A DNA stretch of 64,000 bases from CBDEUK01 sp965250225 (GCA_965250225.1 CBDFNQ010000038.1:62001-126000), one strand, 5' to 3'; shown: positions 38,204 to 48,069, numbered from the stretch's first letter. Made by a program: numbers and translations. Notes: generated by a model not told the origin, from the letters alone.

Positions 38204-40804
38204 ATGCGTTTGAACCCTGAAAAACTATCTATCATATGGAACCGGATTATAGATCGTTACAGTCTGCCGATCATTTTTATCATCCCCATTCTAGCTGTGA
38301 TCACTTTATTTTATACCGTAAACAATCTTGGAATGAACACAGATACACGTGACATGCTGTCTGCAGAATTATCCTGGCGCAAACTGGATATCGAATATGA
38401 AAAATTATTCCCACATGCGACAGATAACCTGATCATCGTTATTGAAGCTGCAACACCAGACGAAGCAATGGATTCTGCCCTGACCTTCGAAAATAAATTA
38501 AAACAACATCAGGAATTTTTTAAGACTATTTATTACCCGAAAAATGAAGATTTTATTAAAACCTCATCTCTTCTTTATATGGATATTAATCAGCTTCAGG
38601 ATCTCGCTGATACTCTGGCAAAAAATCAGCCATTCCTTTCACGATTAATGCGCGATCAAAGTTTAAATGGCTTTTTAACCATGTTGCATGATGCAGTTGA
38701 GGCAAAACAACAAGGAGAAGAGATTGACCTCTCCACTATTTTTCATGAATTTAATAATGTACTGAATGCACATAATCATAAGAAACACTATCAAATGTCC
38801 TGGCAAAATTTATTATCTGCTGAGCAGGATAAAAAAAAGGTCTATAAAGAATTTATTATTGTTCAACCTATTCTTGATTTCACTAACTTTCTGCCTGCAG
38901 AAAATGTTTTAAATAAGATCCGAGAACTAGCTGTAGAATCAGGCATAACACCTAAAAATAATATGCAATTGAAACTCACCGGGACGGTTGCACTCTCTCA
39001 TGAAGAACTTGTCAGCGTTTCCAACACAAACCTGACAGCTATTATTATTGCTTTTATCCTGGTCGCATTCATTCTTGTTTTTGGTCTTGGCTCGGGAAAA
39101 CTTGTTCTGTTAGTTCTCGGTTCTCTAATGACCGGATTGATATTTACCGCAGGTTTTGCCACCTTCGCAATCGGTGAATTAAATTTAATATCAGTTGTAT
39201 TTGCTGTTTTGTATATTGGCCTGGGAGTTGATTTTGGAATTCATTATTGTTTGAAATACCGTGAATTGATTATTCGTGGTGAAAATAAAAAAAATGCCAT
39301 TGATAAAACCAATTCTGATATTGGAACCTCATTATTACTCTGTGCATTCACGACTGCGATTGGATTTTATGCATTTGTCCCAACCGATTATAATGGTATT
39401 TCAGAACTCGGCTTAATATCCGGCACAGGGATGTTCATAAGTTTGTTCATAACATTGACTTTCCTGCCAGCGTTATTAAAACACGCCAACATCATGTTTG
39501 AAGACCATCCAAAAACGGATATCAACCCGAAAATAATATCATTACTGTCTATACCAGAAAGACATTCATCCAGCATATTAATTTTTACAATCTTGATTAC
39601 GGCAATATCACTTTGGTGTGCACGCGACCTTCGATTCGAGAATAGCCTTTTGAATATACAACCCCAGAATAATGAATCTGTTGTTACATTCAAAGAGTTA
39701 TTCAACAATCAGGAATACACCCCATTAACTAATATTCTTATTACAGAAAATGAAAACCGAGCAGAAGAACTTTCCGAACAATTAATACAATTACCACTTG
39801 TAAAAGACGTGATCTGGCTAAACAGTTTCATTCCAGAAGAACAAGAGGACAAATTATTTATTATTGATGAGATAAATTTATTACAGGGCGAATTATTTAC
39901 ACAAAAAAACACTCTCCATGTATCACCTGATATCACTCTGGACACATTAAACAGTTTTAAATCGTTATTGATCTCTATAACTAACAGCGATAATATTATT
40001 GCCAGTAATATTCAAAATAACATTACTGTCTTTCAAAAAAACCTTTCACAACTGAATGGCAAACAAACAAAGGAAAAACTAGATTCACTGGAAAGATCAC
40101 TTCTTGCCTCACTACCCGGGCGTATGAATAACCTGAATTCATCATTGAATACAGAAGGCTTATCTTTGTCGGATATCAACGATACATTTTCAAGGCGCTG
40201 GAAAGGTAACAATAATTATTTGCTGGAAATCATTCCAACAGAGGATCTTTCAAATTATAGTAACCTTGAAGCATTTGTTGAACAGACTCAAATTGCAGCA
40301 CCACAGATCACCGGCCCACCTGTTGTCAGTGTTGAAGCCAGCAAAGCCGTTGTCAATGCTTTTAAACAGGGATTTCTTTCAGCGTTTATTGCAATCACTA
40401 TTTTATTATTAATATTAATGCCGAAAATACGCTATTCTTTTTTTGTTATCATCCCTTTATTAATTGCCACAATTTTAACTTCAGCAACCAGTGTGCTGTT
40501 TAATGTCCCATTAAACCTGGCAAATATAATTGCACTGCCGTTATTATTTGGCATTGGCGTTGATAGTGCGATCCATATTATTCACAGGCATCATGAGAAA
40601 CAAAACAAGGAAATTTTATTGGCCAGTAGTTCAGCCAGAGCAATTGTAATCAGTGCCCTGACAACTATTTTTAGTATCGGAAATCTGGCGTTTTCACCGC
40701 ATCTTGGCACGGCAAGCATGGGGATATTACTGACGATTGGGATCAGTTTTGCACTGTTGTGCACACTGATAATTACTCCAGCATTACTTGCAAGTAGGGA
40801 CTAG
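38204..40804 (+). CDS. hpnN: Hopanoid RND-type transporter HpnN
   Basis: 866 residues with the MMPL/RND pattern: one N-terminal helix, a large periplasmic domain, a block of about five helices (near 285-420), then a repeat of the same layout (helix near 470, a second periplasmic domain, helices near 720-865). VLYIGLGVDFGIHYCLKYRE and LLFGIGVDSAIHIIHRHHE are the paired GxGxDF/S-type motifs. HpnN moves hopanoids to the outer membrane. It is the last gene of the operon. Confidence 0.93.
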   Translation: MRLNPEKLSIIWNRIIDRYSLPIIFIIPILAVITLFYTVNNLGMNTDTRDMLSAELSWRKLDIEYEKLFPHATDNLIIVIEAATPDEAMDSALTFENKLKQHQEFFKTIYYPKNEDFIKTSSLLYMDINQLQDLADTLAKNQPFLSRLMRDQSLNGFLTMLHDAVEAKQQGEEIDLSTIFHEFNNVLNAHNHKKHYQMSWQNLLSAEQDKKKVYKEFIIVQPILDFTNFLPAENVLNKIRELAVESGITPKNNMQLKLTGTVALSHEELVSVSNTNLTAIIIAFILVAFILVFGLGSGKLVLLVLGSLMTGLIFTAGFATFAIGELNLISVVFAVLYIGLGVDFGIHYCLKYRELIIRGENKKNAIDKTNSDIGTSLLLCAFTTAIGFYAFVPTDYNGISELGLISGTGMFISLFITLTFLPALLKHANIMFEDHPKTDINPKIISLLSIPERHSSSILIFTILITAISLWCARDLRFENSLLNIQPQNNESVVTFKELFNNQEYTPLTNILITENENRAEELSEQLIQLPLVKDVIWLNSFIPEEQEDKLFIIDEINLLQGELFTQKNTLHVSPDITLDTLNSFKSLLISITNSDNIIASNIQNNITVFQKNLSQLNGKQTKEKLDSLERSLLASLPGRMNNLNSSLNTEGLSLSDINDTFSRRWKGNNNYLLEIIPTEDLSNYSNLEAFVEQTQIAAPQITGPPVVSVEASKAVVNAFKQGFLSAFIAITILLLILMPKIRYSFFVIIPLLIATILTSATSVLFNVPLNLANIIALPLLFGIGVDSAIHIIHRHHEKQNKEILLASSSARAIVISALTTIFSIGNLAFSPHLGTASMGILLTIGISFALLCTLIITPALLASRD

Positions 40805-40829
40805 AAAAAAGCCGCACCTTCCATGGTGC
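40804..40829 (-). terminator. Intrinsic terminator for minus-strand transcription
   Basis: Read on the minus strand, GCACC-ATGGAA-GGTGC is followed after GGC by six T. It ends transcription coming from the minus-strand region to the right; on the plus strand, after hpnN, there is no T tract. Confidence 0.55.
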
Positions 40830-40905
40830 AATTCCGTTCCCTCCCCTTAAGAGTGTTACAAGCTACACAAAAATACTGTTCGTCAAATTGATTGTTGTAG
40901 GAATA

Positions 40906-41163
40906 TCAACCTAGCAAATCTTTTTGTGTGAATATAACGCACATCCGGTCATTAGTTATTATTGTCACTTCCATATAATTTCCATTATCAAATCCTTTTG
41001 TGTCTACAGTCCTTAAAGACAATCGTTTATACCTTCCTGGTATAAACCCTTCCTTAGTATTACAAGCGAAATAACTTCCTTGTTTGTCTCCTTCCTGGAG
41101 ACGCTCCTTGAACATCCTGTGTCGGTAAATATACCCACATTGCAATAAAGTATCGTCACCCAT
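40906..41163 (-). CDS. Hypothetical 85-residue protein
   Basis: Small soluble frame (RYKRLSLRTVDTKGFDNGNY) without recognised family. Its ATG lies inside the palindrome ACCCATATGGGT and has no ribosome site. A minus-strand terminator follows about 77 bp after its stop, which supports transcription. Low confidence; the surrounding 460 bp hold nothing else I can recognise. Confidence 0.3.
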   Translation of the reverse strand: MGDDTLLQCGYIYRHRMFKERLQEGDKQGSYFACNTKEGFIPGRYKRLSLRTVDTKGFDNGNYMEVTIITNDRMCVIFTQKDLLG

Positions 41164-41169
41164 ATGGGT
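41158..41169. promoter_or_regulatory. 12-bp palindrome ACCCATATGGGT, second perfect copy
   Basis: Identical to 32528-32539. It lies 99 bp downstream of the last Mrp-like gene and upstream of the 85-residue frame. Confidence 0.35.
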
Positions 41170-41267
41170 TAATTTCGCATCTTTTTTTCACTTATTTATG
41201 ATTTTTTAGCTTAAATCAAAGATTTTTTATAATTTAGTGTGGTTGCAATAAAGACAACAGGGAGAAA

Positions 41268-42950
41268 TTAGAACAAGCTGATAATGAGACAAACAGACAA
41301 TAGACATAGAATCCATACAATAGAAATACCGATGTCTCGATTCAATAATTTTAATATTAACAAATTGCGAGGATGAAAGGTGATCGTGAGAAACTCTTTA
41401 GTCAAAGATGTTAAAACTAACGCGATTCGATCAATAAAATACGAGATAAAATCGATTATTTTCATTGCCGCTATACGATAAAACCAGTCCATGTCGAGGC
41501 TGATGGTTAATGTACGTTTCATCCACGGTAACATGACAAAAAATGCAAGACCGGAAAACAACAGGAGTTGTGTTTGTGATAGGACATGAGAAAAAGTGTA
41601 GGGAATATAATTTACATCGAATGGTAATAAGGCATATAACAAAGAAGGAAATACACCAAGGACAATACATAAAATCGCGAAGGTAATCATTGCCATTTGC
41701 ATATTTAATGGCGGATCTTTCGGTCGTAAGCCAGAATCTTTCTGAAAAAAAACAAACCAGGGAAATTTGATCCCTGCGTGCAAGAAAACACCGGCAGATG
41801 CCGCTTGTAATAATAACCAAATCAAAAACAAATGATTATCAACAGCAGATTGTGTCACCATGGATTTGCTGACAAAACCGGATGTTAACGGGAAAGCAGA
41901 GATAGCCAACGCACCAATAATTCCGCAAACTGCTGTTATTGGCATCGACTGGAACAATCCACCTAGATCTGTGCATTTTCTTTTTCCAGTTTGAAACAAA
42001 ACTGAACCGGCTGCCATTAATAACAAGGCCTTGTAAATGATATGTGTGAAGGCATGTGCTGCTGCCCCATTTAAAGCCATCTCAGTTCCTATACCAATAC
42101 CACAAACCATAAAGCCAACTTGATTGACAATACTATAAGCAAGGATCCGCCGCATATCATTTTCAAGTAAGGCATATATGATTCCGTAAAAAATCATATA
42201 CAGCCCGATAAAAATTAATATTTCGGTTCCTGGAAAACCACGTAATAAAACATAAACGGCTGTTTTTGTGGTAAAAGCAGAAAGAAAAATCATTCCACTG
42301 AATGTGGATTCCGGATACGCATCCGATAGCCAGGCAGAAAATGGTGGTGCGGCGGCATTTAATAAAAATCCAATCAGAATTAAGTAACTGGCGATACCAT
42401 TGAGTTGCATGGCTGTGAAATTTATAGAGTCTGTCTCCTGAACATGGGCAATAATTCCAATCATTAAAATGACACCACCCAGTAAATGCATTAACAGATA
42501 ACGCATACCGGCTTTTCGTGAATCATTCGTATCTGAACACCATATGATCGATGTCGATGCCAACGCCATGATCTCCCAAAAAACAAACAAGCTGATCAAG
42601 TCCGCCGCCAGGACAACACAAATAGCTGAACCGGAATAGAGATAGGCAAAAGATAGTTCTTTGTATCTGGCTTGTTTAAAACAATACAGACTACCCGTAA
42701 ACATCATGATCAAATATATGGTGGTAAAAAGACGGCTTAATTTATCGATATATAAAGGACTCAGTTGATATTGCATAAAACTGAGTGATAAAACATTGCC
42801 GTCGGGCAGGTTCCACAGAATGCATAAGGCAATAATGGGTGATAACAATAATAAGAAACTTCGATACTTTTCTGACAACAAAGGCAATGCAACCGCTGTT
42901 GCGATCAATAATAAACCAGGATGAAAAATATCAATCACGATAATAGTCAT
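41268..42950 (-). CDS. NuoL/MrpD-like proton-conducting membrane subunit
   Basis: 560 residues, about 14-16 membrane helices. The Proton_antipo_M core is visible: LISLFVFWEIMALASTSIIW with the conserved Glu, and the helix with AFTHIIYKALLLMAAGSV carrying the conserved His/Lys region. Extra C-terminal helices resemble NuoL/MrpA-type lateral extensions. It overlaps the 79-residue gene by 20 bp. It is probably an ion-translocating subunit of a cation/H+ antiport complex; a partner of an electron-transfer module elsewhere is possible. Confidence 0.83.
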   Translation of the reverse strand: MTIIVIDIFHPGLLLIATAVALPLLSEKYRSFLLLLSPIIALCILWNLPDGNVLSLSFMQYQLSPLYIDKLSRLFTTIYLIMMFTGSLYCFKQARYKELSFAYLYSGSAICVVLAADLISLFVFWEIMALASTSIIWCSDTNDSRKAGMRYLLMHLLGGVILMIGIIAHVQETDSINFTAMQLNGIASYLILIGFLLNAAAPPFSAWLSDAYPESTFSGMIFLSAFTTKTAVYVLLRGFPGTEILIFIGLYMIFYGIIYALLENDMRRILAYSIVNQVGFMVCGIGIGTEMALNGAAAHAFTHIIYKALLLMAAGSVLFQTGKRKCTDLGGLFQSMPITAVCGIIGALAISAFPLTSGFVSKSMVTQSAVDNHLFLIWLLLQAASAGVFLHAGIKFPWFVFFQKDSGLRPKDPPLNMQMAMITFAILCIVLGVFPSLLYALLPFDVNYIPYTFSHVLSQTQLLLFSGLAFFVMLPWMKRTLTISLDMDWFYRIAAMKIIDFISYFIDRIALVLTSLTKEFLTITFHPRNLLILKLLNRDIGISIVWILCLLSVCLIISLF

Positions 42951-43170
42951 CCTTTCGTTTAATAATGAACCCTAGAATCCTTGCAAAGACGATCATTATC
43001 ACACAGGAAATAAAACCAAATAGCGCACTAAAAGCGAAAAAATCTACCTGTGTAAAATATCCATGTAGTTCAATAAATAATTCTGCCAGGATCAGAAGCA
43101 CTAAAATTACACAGCTTGCCTGCCATAGCTTTTTTATTGATGTATTGTTATAGAGCCAATGTGATTTCAT
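42931..43170 (-). CDS. Small two-helix membrane protein of the antiporter operon
   Basis: 79 residues: two hydrophobic helices (ASCVILVLLILAELFIEL; FSALFGFISCVIMIVFARIL) and a charged C-terminus KRKDDYYRD. Small proteins ending in a similar basic-acidic DDYY tail occur in Mrp-like clusters of gammaproteobacteria; no function is known. It starts 3 bp after the preceding antiporter gene and overlaps the next by 20 bp, so it is an integral part of the operon. Confidence 0.75.
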   Translation of the reverse strand: MKSHWLYNNTSIKKLWQASCVILVLLILAELFIELHGYFTQVDFFAFSALFGFISCVIMIVFARILGFIIKRKDDYYRD

Positions 43171-43173
43171 TTA

Positions 43174-44628
43174 CTATAGTCCAATCAATTGGGTTAATTG
43201 AATTGCCCTGTTCGGGATACAAAAAATAATCACCGTCATAAATGCAACAAACAACAGTGACGAAACCATAAGGACAGGCGCTTCCCCATGATTAATTTTG
43301 ACAGGAACTGTCTCTTGTTTAAAAAATGCTACATAGATAATAGGCAAATAATAAGCCGCATTAAGCAGCGTACTGATTATAATCACGAATATCGCACACC
43401 AGTTTTCAATACTCAAAGCACTTTCAAGCATGAACCATTTACTGATAAAACCTGCAGTTGGTGGGATACCAATCATCGACAAACTTCCAATAGTAAACGC
43501 AAGCATTGTGACAGGCATTCTTTTTCCTATTCCATTCAGTTCACTTACACATAATTTTTTACTGGCTGTATAGATAGCTCCCGCCGCGAAGAAAAGTGTT
43601 ATTTTACCAAATGCATGCGCCAGTATATGCAAGGCTGCAGCTACGATAGAAATGGGTGCAAGAAATAAGGTTGCTAAAATAACATAGGACAATTGACTAA
43701 TTGTCGAATATGCCAGTCGCGCTTTTAAATTGTCTTGCTTAAGGGCGATAATAGAAGCAGCTATGATAGTGAAAGCGGGTATTAAATATAAATATTCCGA
43801 CAAATCCAGTCCGCTTATGGTATCAATTCCAAACAGGTAAACTGTTACTTTGATGATTGAAAAGACGCCTGCCTTGACTACCGCCACAGCATGTAACAAG
43901 GCACTAACTGGAGCTGGCGCAACCATAGCAGCCGGTAGCCAACGATGAAAAGGCATCAACGCAGCCTTTCCTACCCCGAATAAAAACAATAAATAAATGA
44001 CCAATAAAACTGGACTCTTGTTTTTTGTTGCAAAAACTCCACCCGCTTTAAAAGCAACATCCTGTGTGATTGACCATGTCCAGATTATCGAAGTCAGTTG
44101 CAAGGCAATCGATGTGGCTAATAAAATACCTAAATAAACACGACCTTTGTGTTTTGCCTCTTCAGTACCACGGTGTGTCACTAATGGGTACGTCAGAAGA
44201 GTTAAAAATTCGTAAAAAAGGAACAAGGTGAACATATTGGCACTGAAGGCAATTGCCATTGTGCTTGCTAGAGATAATGCAAAAAAAGCATAAAATTGTG
44301 TCTGCCTAGTTTCATTATTTGCTCGCATATAGGCAATAGAATAAACGCTGGTTACGATCCATAGACTACTGGCAATTAAAGCAAATAATAAACCTAATGC
44401 CTCAACATGAAATGCAATGCTTATACCTGGAACAGGTTCTGCTAAAACATACTGAAACTCATTGGGTAAATCAGCATTGGTATAAATCAAACAAACAACA
44501 ACAAATAATGCTATCGATGTCACTAATGTAATTGCATCCCTCAGATTCGGGAGTTTTCCTGACAAACAAATAAGGAGAGCACCTGACAGTGGCACCATAA
44601 GAGAAAGACAGACTAATAACTGGTTCAT
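43174..44628 (-). CDS. MrpD/NuoN-like antiporter subunit (second)
   Basis: 484 residues, about 14 helices. Characteristic segments are MFTLFLFYEFLTLLTYPLVTH (conserved Glu in TM5), KAALMPFHRWLPAAMVAPAPVSALLHAVAVVKAGVF (the Lys/His proton-channel region, shown here only in part as PFHRWLPAAMVAPAPVSALL) and ARLAYSTISQLSYV. This is the MrpD/NuoM/N family that carries Na+ or H+ translocation. It starts 2 bp after the first D-like gene. Confidence 0.86.
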   Translation of the reverse strand: MNQLLVCLSLMVPLSGALLICLSGKLPNLRDAITLVTSIALFVVVCLIYTNADLPNEFQYVLAEPVPGISIAFHVEALGLLFALIASSLWIVTSVYSIAYMRANNETRQTQFYAFFALSLASTMAIAFSANMFTLFLFYEFLTLLTYPLVTHRGTEEAKHKGRVYLGILLATSIALQLTSIIWTWSITQDVAFKAGGVFATKNKSPVLLVIYLLFLFGVGKAALMPFHRWLPAAMVAPAPVSALLHAVAVVKAGVFSIIKVTVYLFGIDTISGLDLSEYLYLIPAFTIIAASIIALKQDNLKARLAYSTISQLSYVILATLFLAPISIVAAALHILAHAFGKITLFFAAGAIYTASKKLCVSELNGIGKRMPVTMLAFTIGSLSMIGIPPTAGFISKWFMLESALSIENWCAIFVIIISTLLNAAYYLPIIYVAFFKQETVPVKINHGEAPVLMVSSLLFVAFMTVIIFCIPNRAIQLTQLIGL

Positions 44629-44630
44629 AG

Positions 44631-46115
44631 TTATTTCAGGATCAAATATTTTGCAATGGTGTTCGCTGAGCCATAACTCATTGAGGCATCAAGACCATAA
44701 TAAATATTTGCAATGATCAATAACCACAAAGGCAGGACCATTAAAAAAGGAATCGCAGTCAATTCTTTATTAGCATGAATATTTTCAGGCTGTTGAAAAT
44801 ACATAACCTCTATAACTCGCCACACATAAATAATAGACAATAAAGAACCAATCATAATAACCACAACAAGAACCCATGCTTGTTGTTCTATAACTGCCAA
44901 TACCAAGTACCATTTACTGAGAAACCCCGAAGTTGCCGGTATCCCTATCAAACTCAGACAAGCAAGAATAAAAGCAACAGATGTCATTGGCATTGTTTTC
45001 AACATGCCTTTCATGTCTGACAATTTCTCAGAACCCATACGATAAATAATACAACCTAAACTCATAAAAATAGCTGCCTTTATCATGGCATGATTGAACA
45101 GATGCAAAATAGTTGCTGACAAACCGGAAACGGTCATCAGACCAAGGCCAAGCACCATATATCCGATTTGGGAGATGCTTGAATAGGCAAAAATAGATTT
45201 GATATTTGTAGCCGTTATGGCCTTTATTGCTCCATATAAAATCGCTGCACTAGATAATATTAAAATTAGCTTTGGCAAGATTAGATCGAAAATAATATCG
45301 GCACCAAAAATCATATATATGTAACGTATCAATACATAAATAAAGACTTTTGTTGTGGTCGCTGCAAAATAAATACTGATAACGGATGGTGAATAGGTAT
45401 AGACCATCGGTAACCAGACATGCATGGGAAATAAAGCCAACTTAATACAGGATCCCAGGAAAATAAAACAGATGCCGGTAATGACTGTACTTGATTGACT
45501 AACTCCTGGAATGCGTTCTGCCAGATCCTGTATATTTAGCGTTCCGGTCATGACATAAAGGAAGCCTAGTCCTATTAATATAAACGTCGCACCAATGGTA
45601 CCCATAACCAGATAGCGATAAGCACCATAAAGTGCTCGTTTATCATTGCCCATGCTAACCAGAGCATAGGATGAAATAGAAGCTATCTCGATAAAAACAA
45701 AAAGGTTAAACGCATCACCTGTTAGCAACACACCAATCAGGCCAGCGAAGTTTAATAAATAAGCCGTATAAAAAAGAGGTGTCTTTTCTGAAGCAATTTC
45801 TTTTTTCACACTGTTTTTTGCATAAAGACAACATAAAAAACCCGCCGAGGTGACAATCAATAAAACGAATGCATTGAGATAATCAACCGCCAATTCAATT
45901 CCCCAGGGCGAAGGCCAATTTCCAACTGCATAGGAATAAAACACATTGTCACTCACCATCATAAATAACATGACTGAAAGGATAAGACAGATGGTTGTAA
46001 TGCAAAATGCGAATAACCAGGCAAGAGTCTGATGGCGAACTAATAGACAAACAGGCGCAGCCATCAAAGGTATTATAATGAGAAGAACCGGTAAATGATG
46101 AAGAACAAAGTTCAT
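44631..46115 (-). CDS. mnhD: MrpD-like Na+/H+ antiporter subunit (first)
   Basis: 494 residues, about 14 helices. The conserved Glu lies in FNLFVFIEIASISSYALV; KLALFPMHVWLPMVYTYSP and IFAYSSISQIGYMVLGLGLM are typical of MnhD/MrpD. Its start overlaps the mnhC stop by one base. Together with mnhC it forms the canonical C-D order of Mrp operons; subunits A, B, E, F and G are not present in this locus. Confidence 0.88.
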   Translation of the reverse strand: MNFVLHHLPVLLIIIPLMAAPVCLLVRHQTLAWLFAFCITTICLILSVMLFMMVSDNVFYSYAVGNWPSPWGIELAVDYLNAFVLLIVTSAGFLCCLYAKNSVKKEIASEKTPLFYTAYLLNFAGLIGVLLTGDAFNLFVFIEIASISSYALVSMGNDKRALYGAYRYLVMGTIGATFILIGLGFLYVMTGTLNIQDLAERIPGVSQSSTVITGICFIFLGSCIKLALFPMHVWLPMVYTYSPSVISIYFAATTTKVFIYVLIRYIYMIFGADIIFDLILPKLILILSSAAILYGAIKAITATNIKSIFAYSSISQIGYMVLGLGLMTVSGLSATILHLFNHAMIKAAIFMSLGCIIYRMGSEKLSDMKGMLKTMPMTSVAFILACLSLIGIPATSGFLSKWYLVLAVIEQQAWVLVVVIMIGSLLSIIYVWRVIEVMYFQQPENIHANKELTAIPFLMVLPLWLLIIANIYYGLDASMSYGSANTIAKYLILK

Positions 46116-46507
46116 TATTTATCGTCCATCTGCTCGAGGATCTCGTCTTCTTCTATGCTATCAAATGCTTTTTTGATCCGAATAACCAGTGCCAAACCAA
46201 CGGCTGTAGTCGAAATACCAACCACAATCGCTGTCAAGATCAAAACATGAGGCAATGGACTTGCGTATAGCCTGACTCCCTCGGTTACGATCGGGGCAGT
46301 CCCGCCTTCCACATAACCGAACGAAATATAAAGGATGAAAACGGATACCTGAAACAGGTTTAATCCAATGATTTTTTTAATCAAATTATTATGCGATATG
46401 GCAATGTAAAACCCTGTCATCATAATAATGATGACAACCAGATAATTAAATAGTCCCGGGATTTGGCTCATAAACATATAATTATTTTTATAATAGATAA
46501 CAAACAA
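46115..46507 (-). CDS. mnhC: MnhC/NuoK-like antiporter subunit
   Basis: 130 residues with three helices: LFNYLVVIIIMMTGFYIAI, IIGLNLFQVSVFILYISFGYV and HVLILTAIVVGISTTAVGLALV. The spacing, the conserved segment DPLPHVLILTAIVV-like (here SPLPHVLILTAIVV) and the acidic tail are typical of MnhC/MrpC. The frame allows starts at 46507 or at internal Met codons 11 and 13 residues later; none has a strong ribosome site. Confidence 0.88.
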   Translation of the reverse strand: MFVIYYKNNYMFMSQIPGLFNYLVVIIIMMTGFYIAISHNNLIKKIIGLNLFQVSVFILYISFGYVEGGTAPIVTEGVRLYASPLPHVLILTAIVVGISTTAVGLALVIRIKKAFDSIEEDEILEQMDDK

Positions 46508-46527
46508 AACCCCGTACGGGGCCTGTT
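46501..46527 (-). terminator. Intrinsic terminator after nhaD
   Basis: GGCCCCGTACGGGG hairpin (palindrome at 46510-46521) followed on the minus strand by TTTTGTTTG, 61-87 bp after the nhaD stop. The mnhC start lies just beyond, so the antiporter operon would need its own promoter or read-through. Confidence 0.6.
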
Positions 46528-46587
46528 TATTATATCTGAAAATGAGGGGGAAAAGGTACTACATCATTTGATGTGTACCTGGGGCTA

Positions 46588-48069
46588 TCAGCTGGTAAAC
46601 ATGCTGCCATTAATAAGAAAATGTACCCATATGCTGGCGAAATAACCCAGCATAATTGCCCAGGTCCATTTAAGATGACTGAAGAATGTATAAACACCGC
46701 GTGCCTGACCCATCACAGCCACACCAGCTGCCGATCCAACCGATAACATCGAACCGCCTACGCCAGCTGTCAACGTCACCAACAACCATTGGCCAGTATC
46801 CATATCCGGCAACATGGTGAGCACAGCAAACATAACTGGTATGTTGTCGATCAAAGCGGATAAAAATCCAACAATGATATTGGCTTTGGTAGCACCAAGG
46901 TCAACGTACATCATTTCTGAGATCAGTGATAAGTAACCAAGCGTTCCAAGACCTCCTACACATAAGATCACCCCATAGAAGAACATCAAGGTATCCCATT
47001 CTGCGCGCGCGAGTTTTTTAAAAATATCGAATTGCTCCGTATTTTCATCCGTTTCGCTATCAAGATTTTCAACACCAAGTGCACCAGCACCTGAATCATA
47101 AATTTGTTTTTTACTACGTATTTTTAATCTATAGCCATACAATTTGAGAAAGCCCAGGCCCGTCATCATGCCGAGGACCGGAGGTAAATGCAGAAAACTA
47201 TGAGCACTGACCGCCATAATAATGGTCAGGATAAATAAGCCAACGACTATCAAAGCCCCCTGTTTCAATTCAGCTTTTTCAGGAATAATATCCGGCTTTT
47301 CATTCGACACAACCATGGACATGATTGCTGCTGGAATTATCCAGTTCACAAGCGATGGTACGATCAATAAAAAGAACTGACCAAATTCAACCAGCCCCCC
47401 TCTCTGCCAGACCATTAAGGTCGTAATATCACCAAAGGGGCTGAATGCACCACCCGCATTGGCGGCGACAACAATATTGACGCAGGCAACGGTGACGAAT
47501 GTTTTATTATTTCCACCGACGGCCATGGCTACCGTCGACATCAATAACGCTGTTGTCAGATTATCCGCTATTGGTGAAAGGAGAAAAGAAATGCCCCCTG
47601 TCAGCCAGAATATTGTACGTAAGGTAAACCCTTGTGATACTAACCAGACTTTTAATACATTAAATACACCACGTTCTTCCATGGTATTGATATAGGTCAT
47701 CGCAGCAAGTAAGAATAAAAATAATTCTGAGAATTCGAGCAGATTATGCCTGACCGCGATCTCAGCAGTATGGGTATCACCATGTTGGGCGTAGATAACA
47801 GCTACTATGCACCAGATAACACCGGCTGCCACCATTACTGGTTTGGATTTTCTTAAGTGGATTGTCTCTTCAGCGATGACCAAAGCGTATGCGAAACAGA
47901 AAATAATCACACATAAAATTGCCGCCCAATGGCTTGTGAAATCAATAAGGTGGCTTTCATTCGATGTAGCGAATACTGAGCTGTAAGGCAGCATTAATAG
48001 TAGCCCTGAAAAAATGCTCAAACGTTTTCTATAACCGGATTTTGTGCTCCTGGGCTGCTGTAAAGACAT
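46588..48069 (-). CDS. nhaD: Na+/H+ antiporter NhaD
   Basis: 493 residues, about 12-13 helices of the IT superfamily. LLSPIADNLTTALLMSTVA, CVNIVVAANAGGAFSPFGD and LSALIDNIPVMFAVLTML hold the conserved Asn/Asp/Thr residues of the two discontinuous helices of NhaD. The N-terminus (to SSVFA) is signal-like. NhaD exports Na+ or Li+ in exchange for H+, active at alkaline pH. It lies upstream of the Mrp-like genes in the same direction. Confidence 0.93.
   Translation of the reverse strand: MSLQQPRSTKSGYRKRLSIFSGLLLMLPYSSVFATSNESHLIDFTSHWAAILCVIIFCFAYALVIAEETIHLRKSKPVMVAAGVIWCIVAVIYAQHGDTHTAEIAVRHNLLEFSELFLFLLAAMTYINTMEERGVFNVLKVWLVSQGFTLRTIFWLTGGISFLLSPIADNLTTALLMSTVAMAVGGNNKTFVTVACVNIVVAANAGGAFSPFGDITTLMVWQRGGLVEFGQFFLLIVPSLVNWIIPAAIMSMVVSNEKPDIIPEKAELKQGALIVVGLFILTIIMAVSAHSFLHLPPVLGMMTGLGFLKLYGYRLKIRSKKQIYDSGAGALGVENLDSETDENTEQFDIFKKLARAEWDTLMFFYGVILCVGGLGTLGYLSLISEMMYVDLGATKANIIVGFLSALIDNIPVMFAVLTMLPDMDTGQWLLVTLTAGVGGSMLSVGSAAGVAVMGQARGVYTFFSHLKWTWAIMLGYFASIWVHFLINGSMFTS

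Noticed and set aside
41268..44628. NADH dehydrogenase (complex I) operon
   Set aside because: Only antiporter-like subunits are present; no nuoA-J or redox subunits, so Mrp-like antiport is the better reading.
46463..46645. Plus-strand 60-residue frame
   Set aside because: It spans the nhaD terminator and both flanking gene ends.
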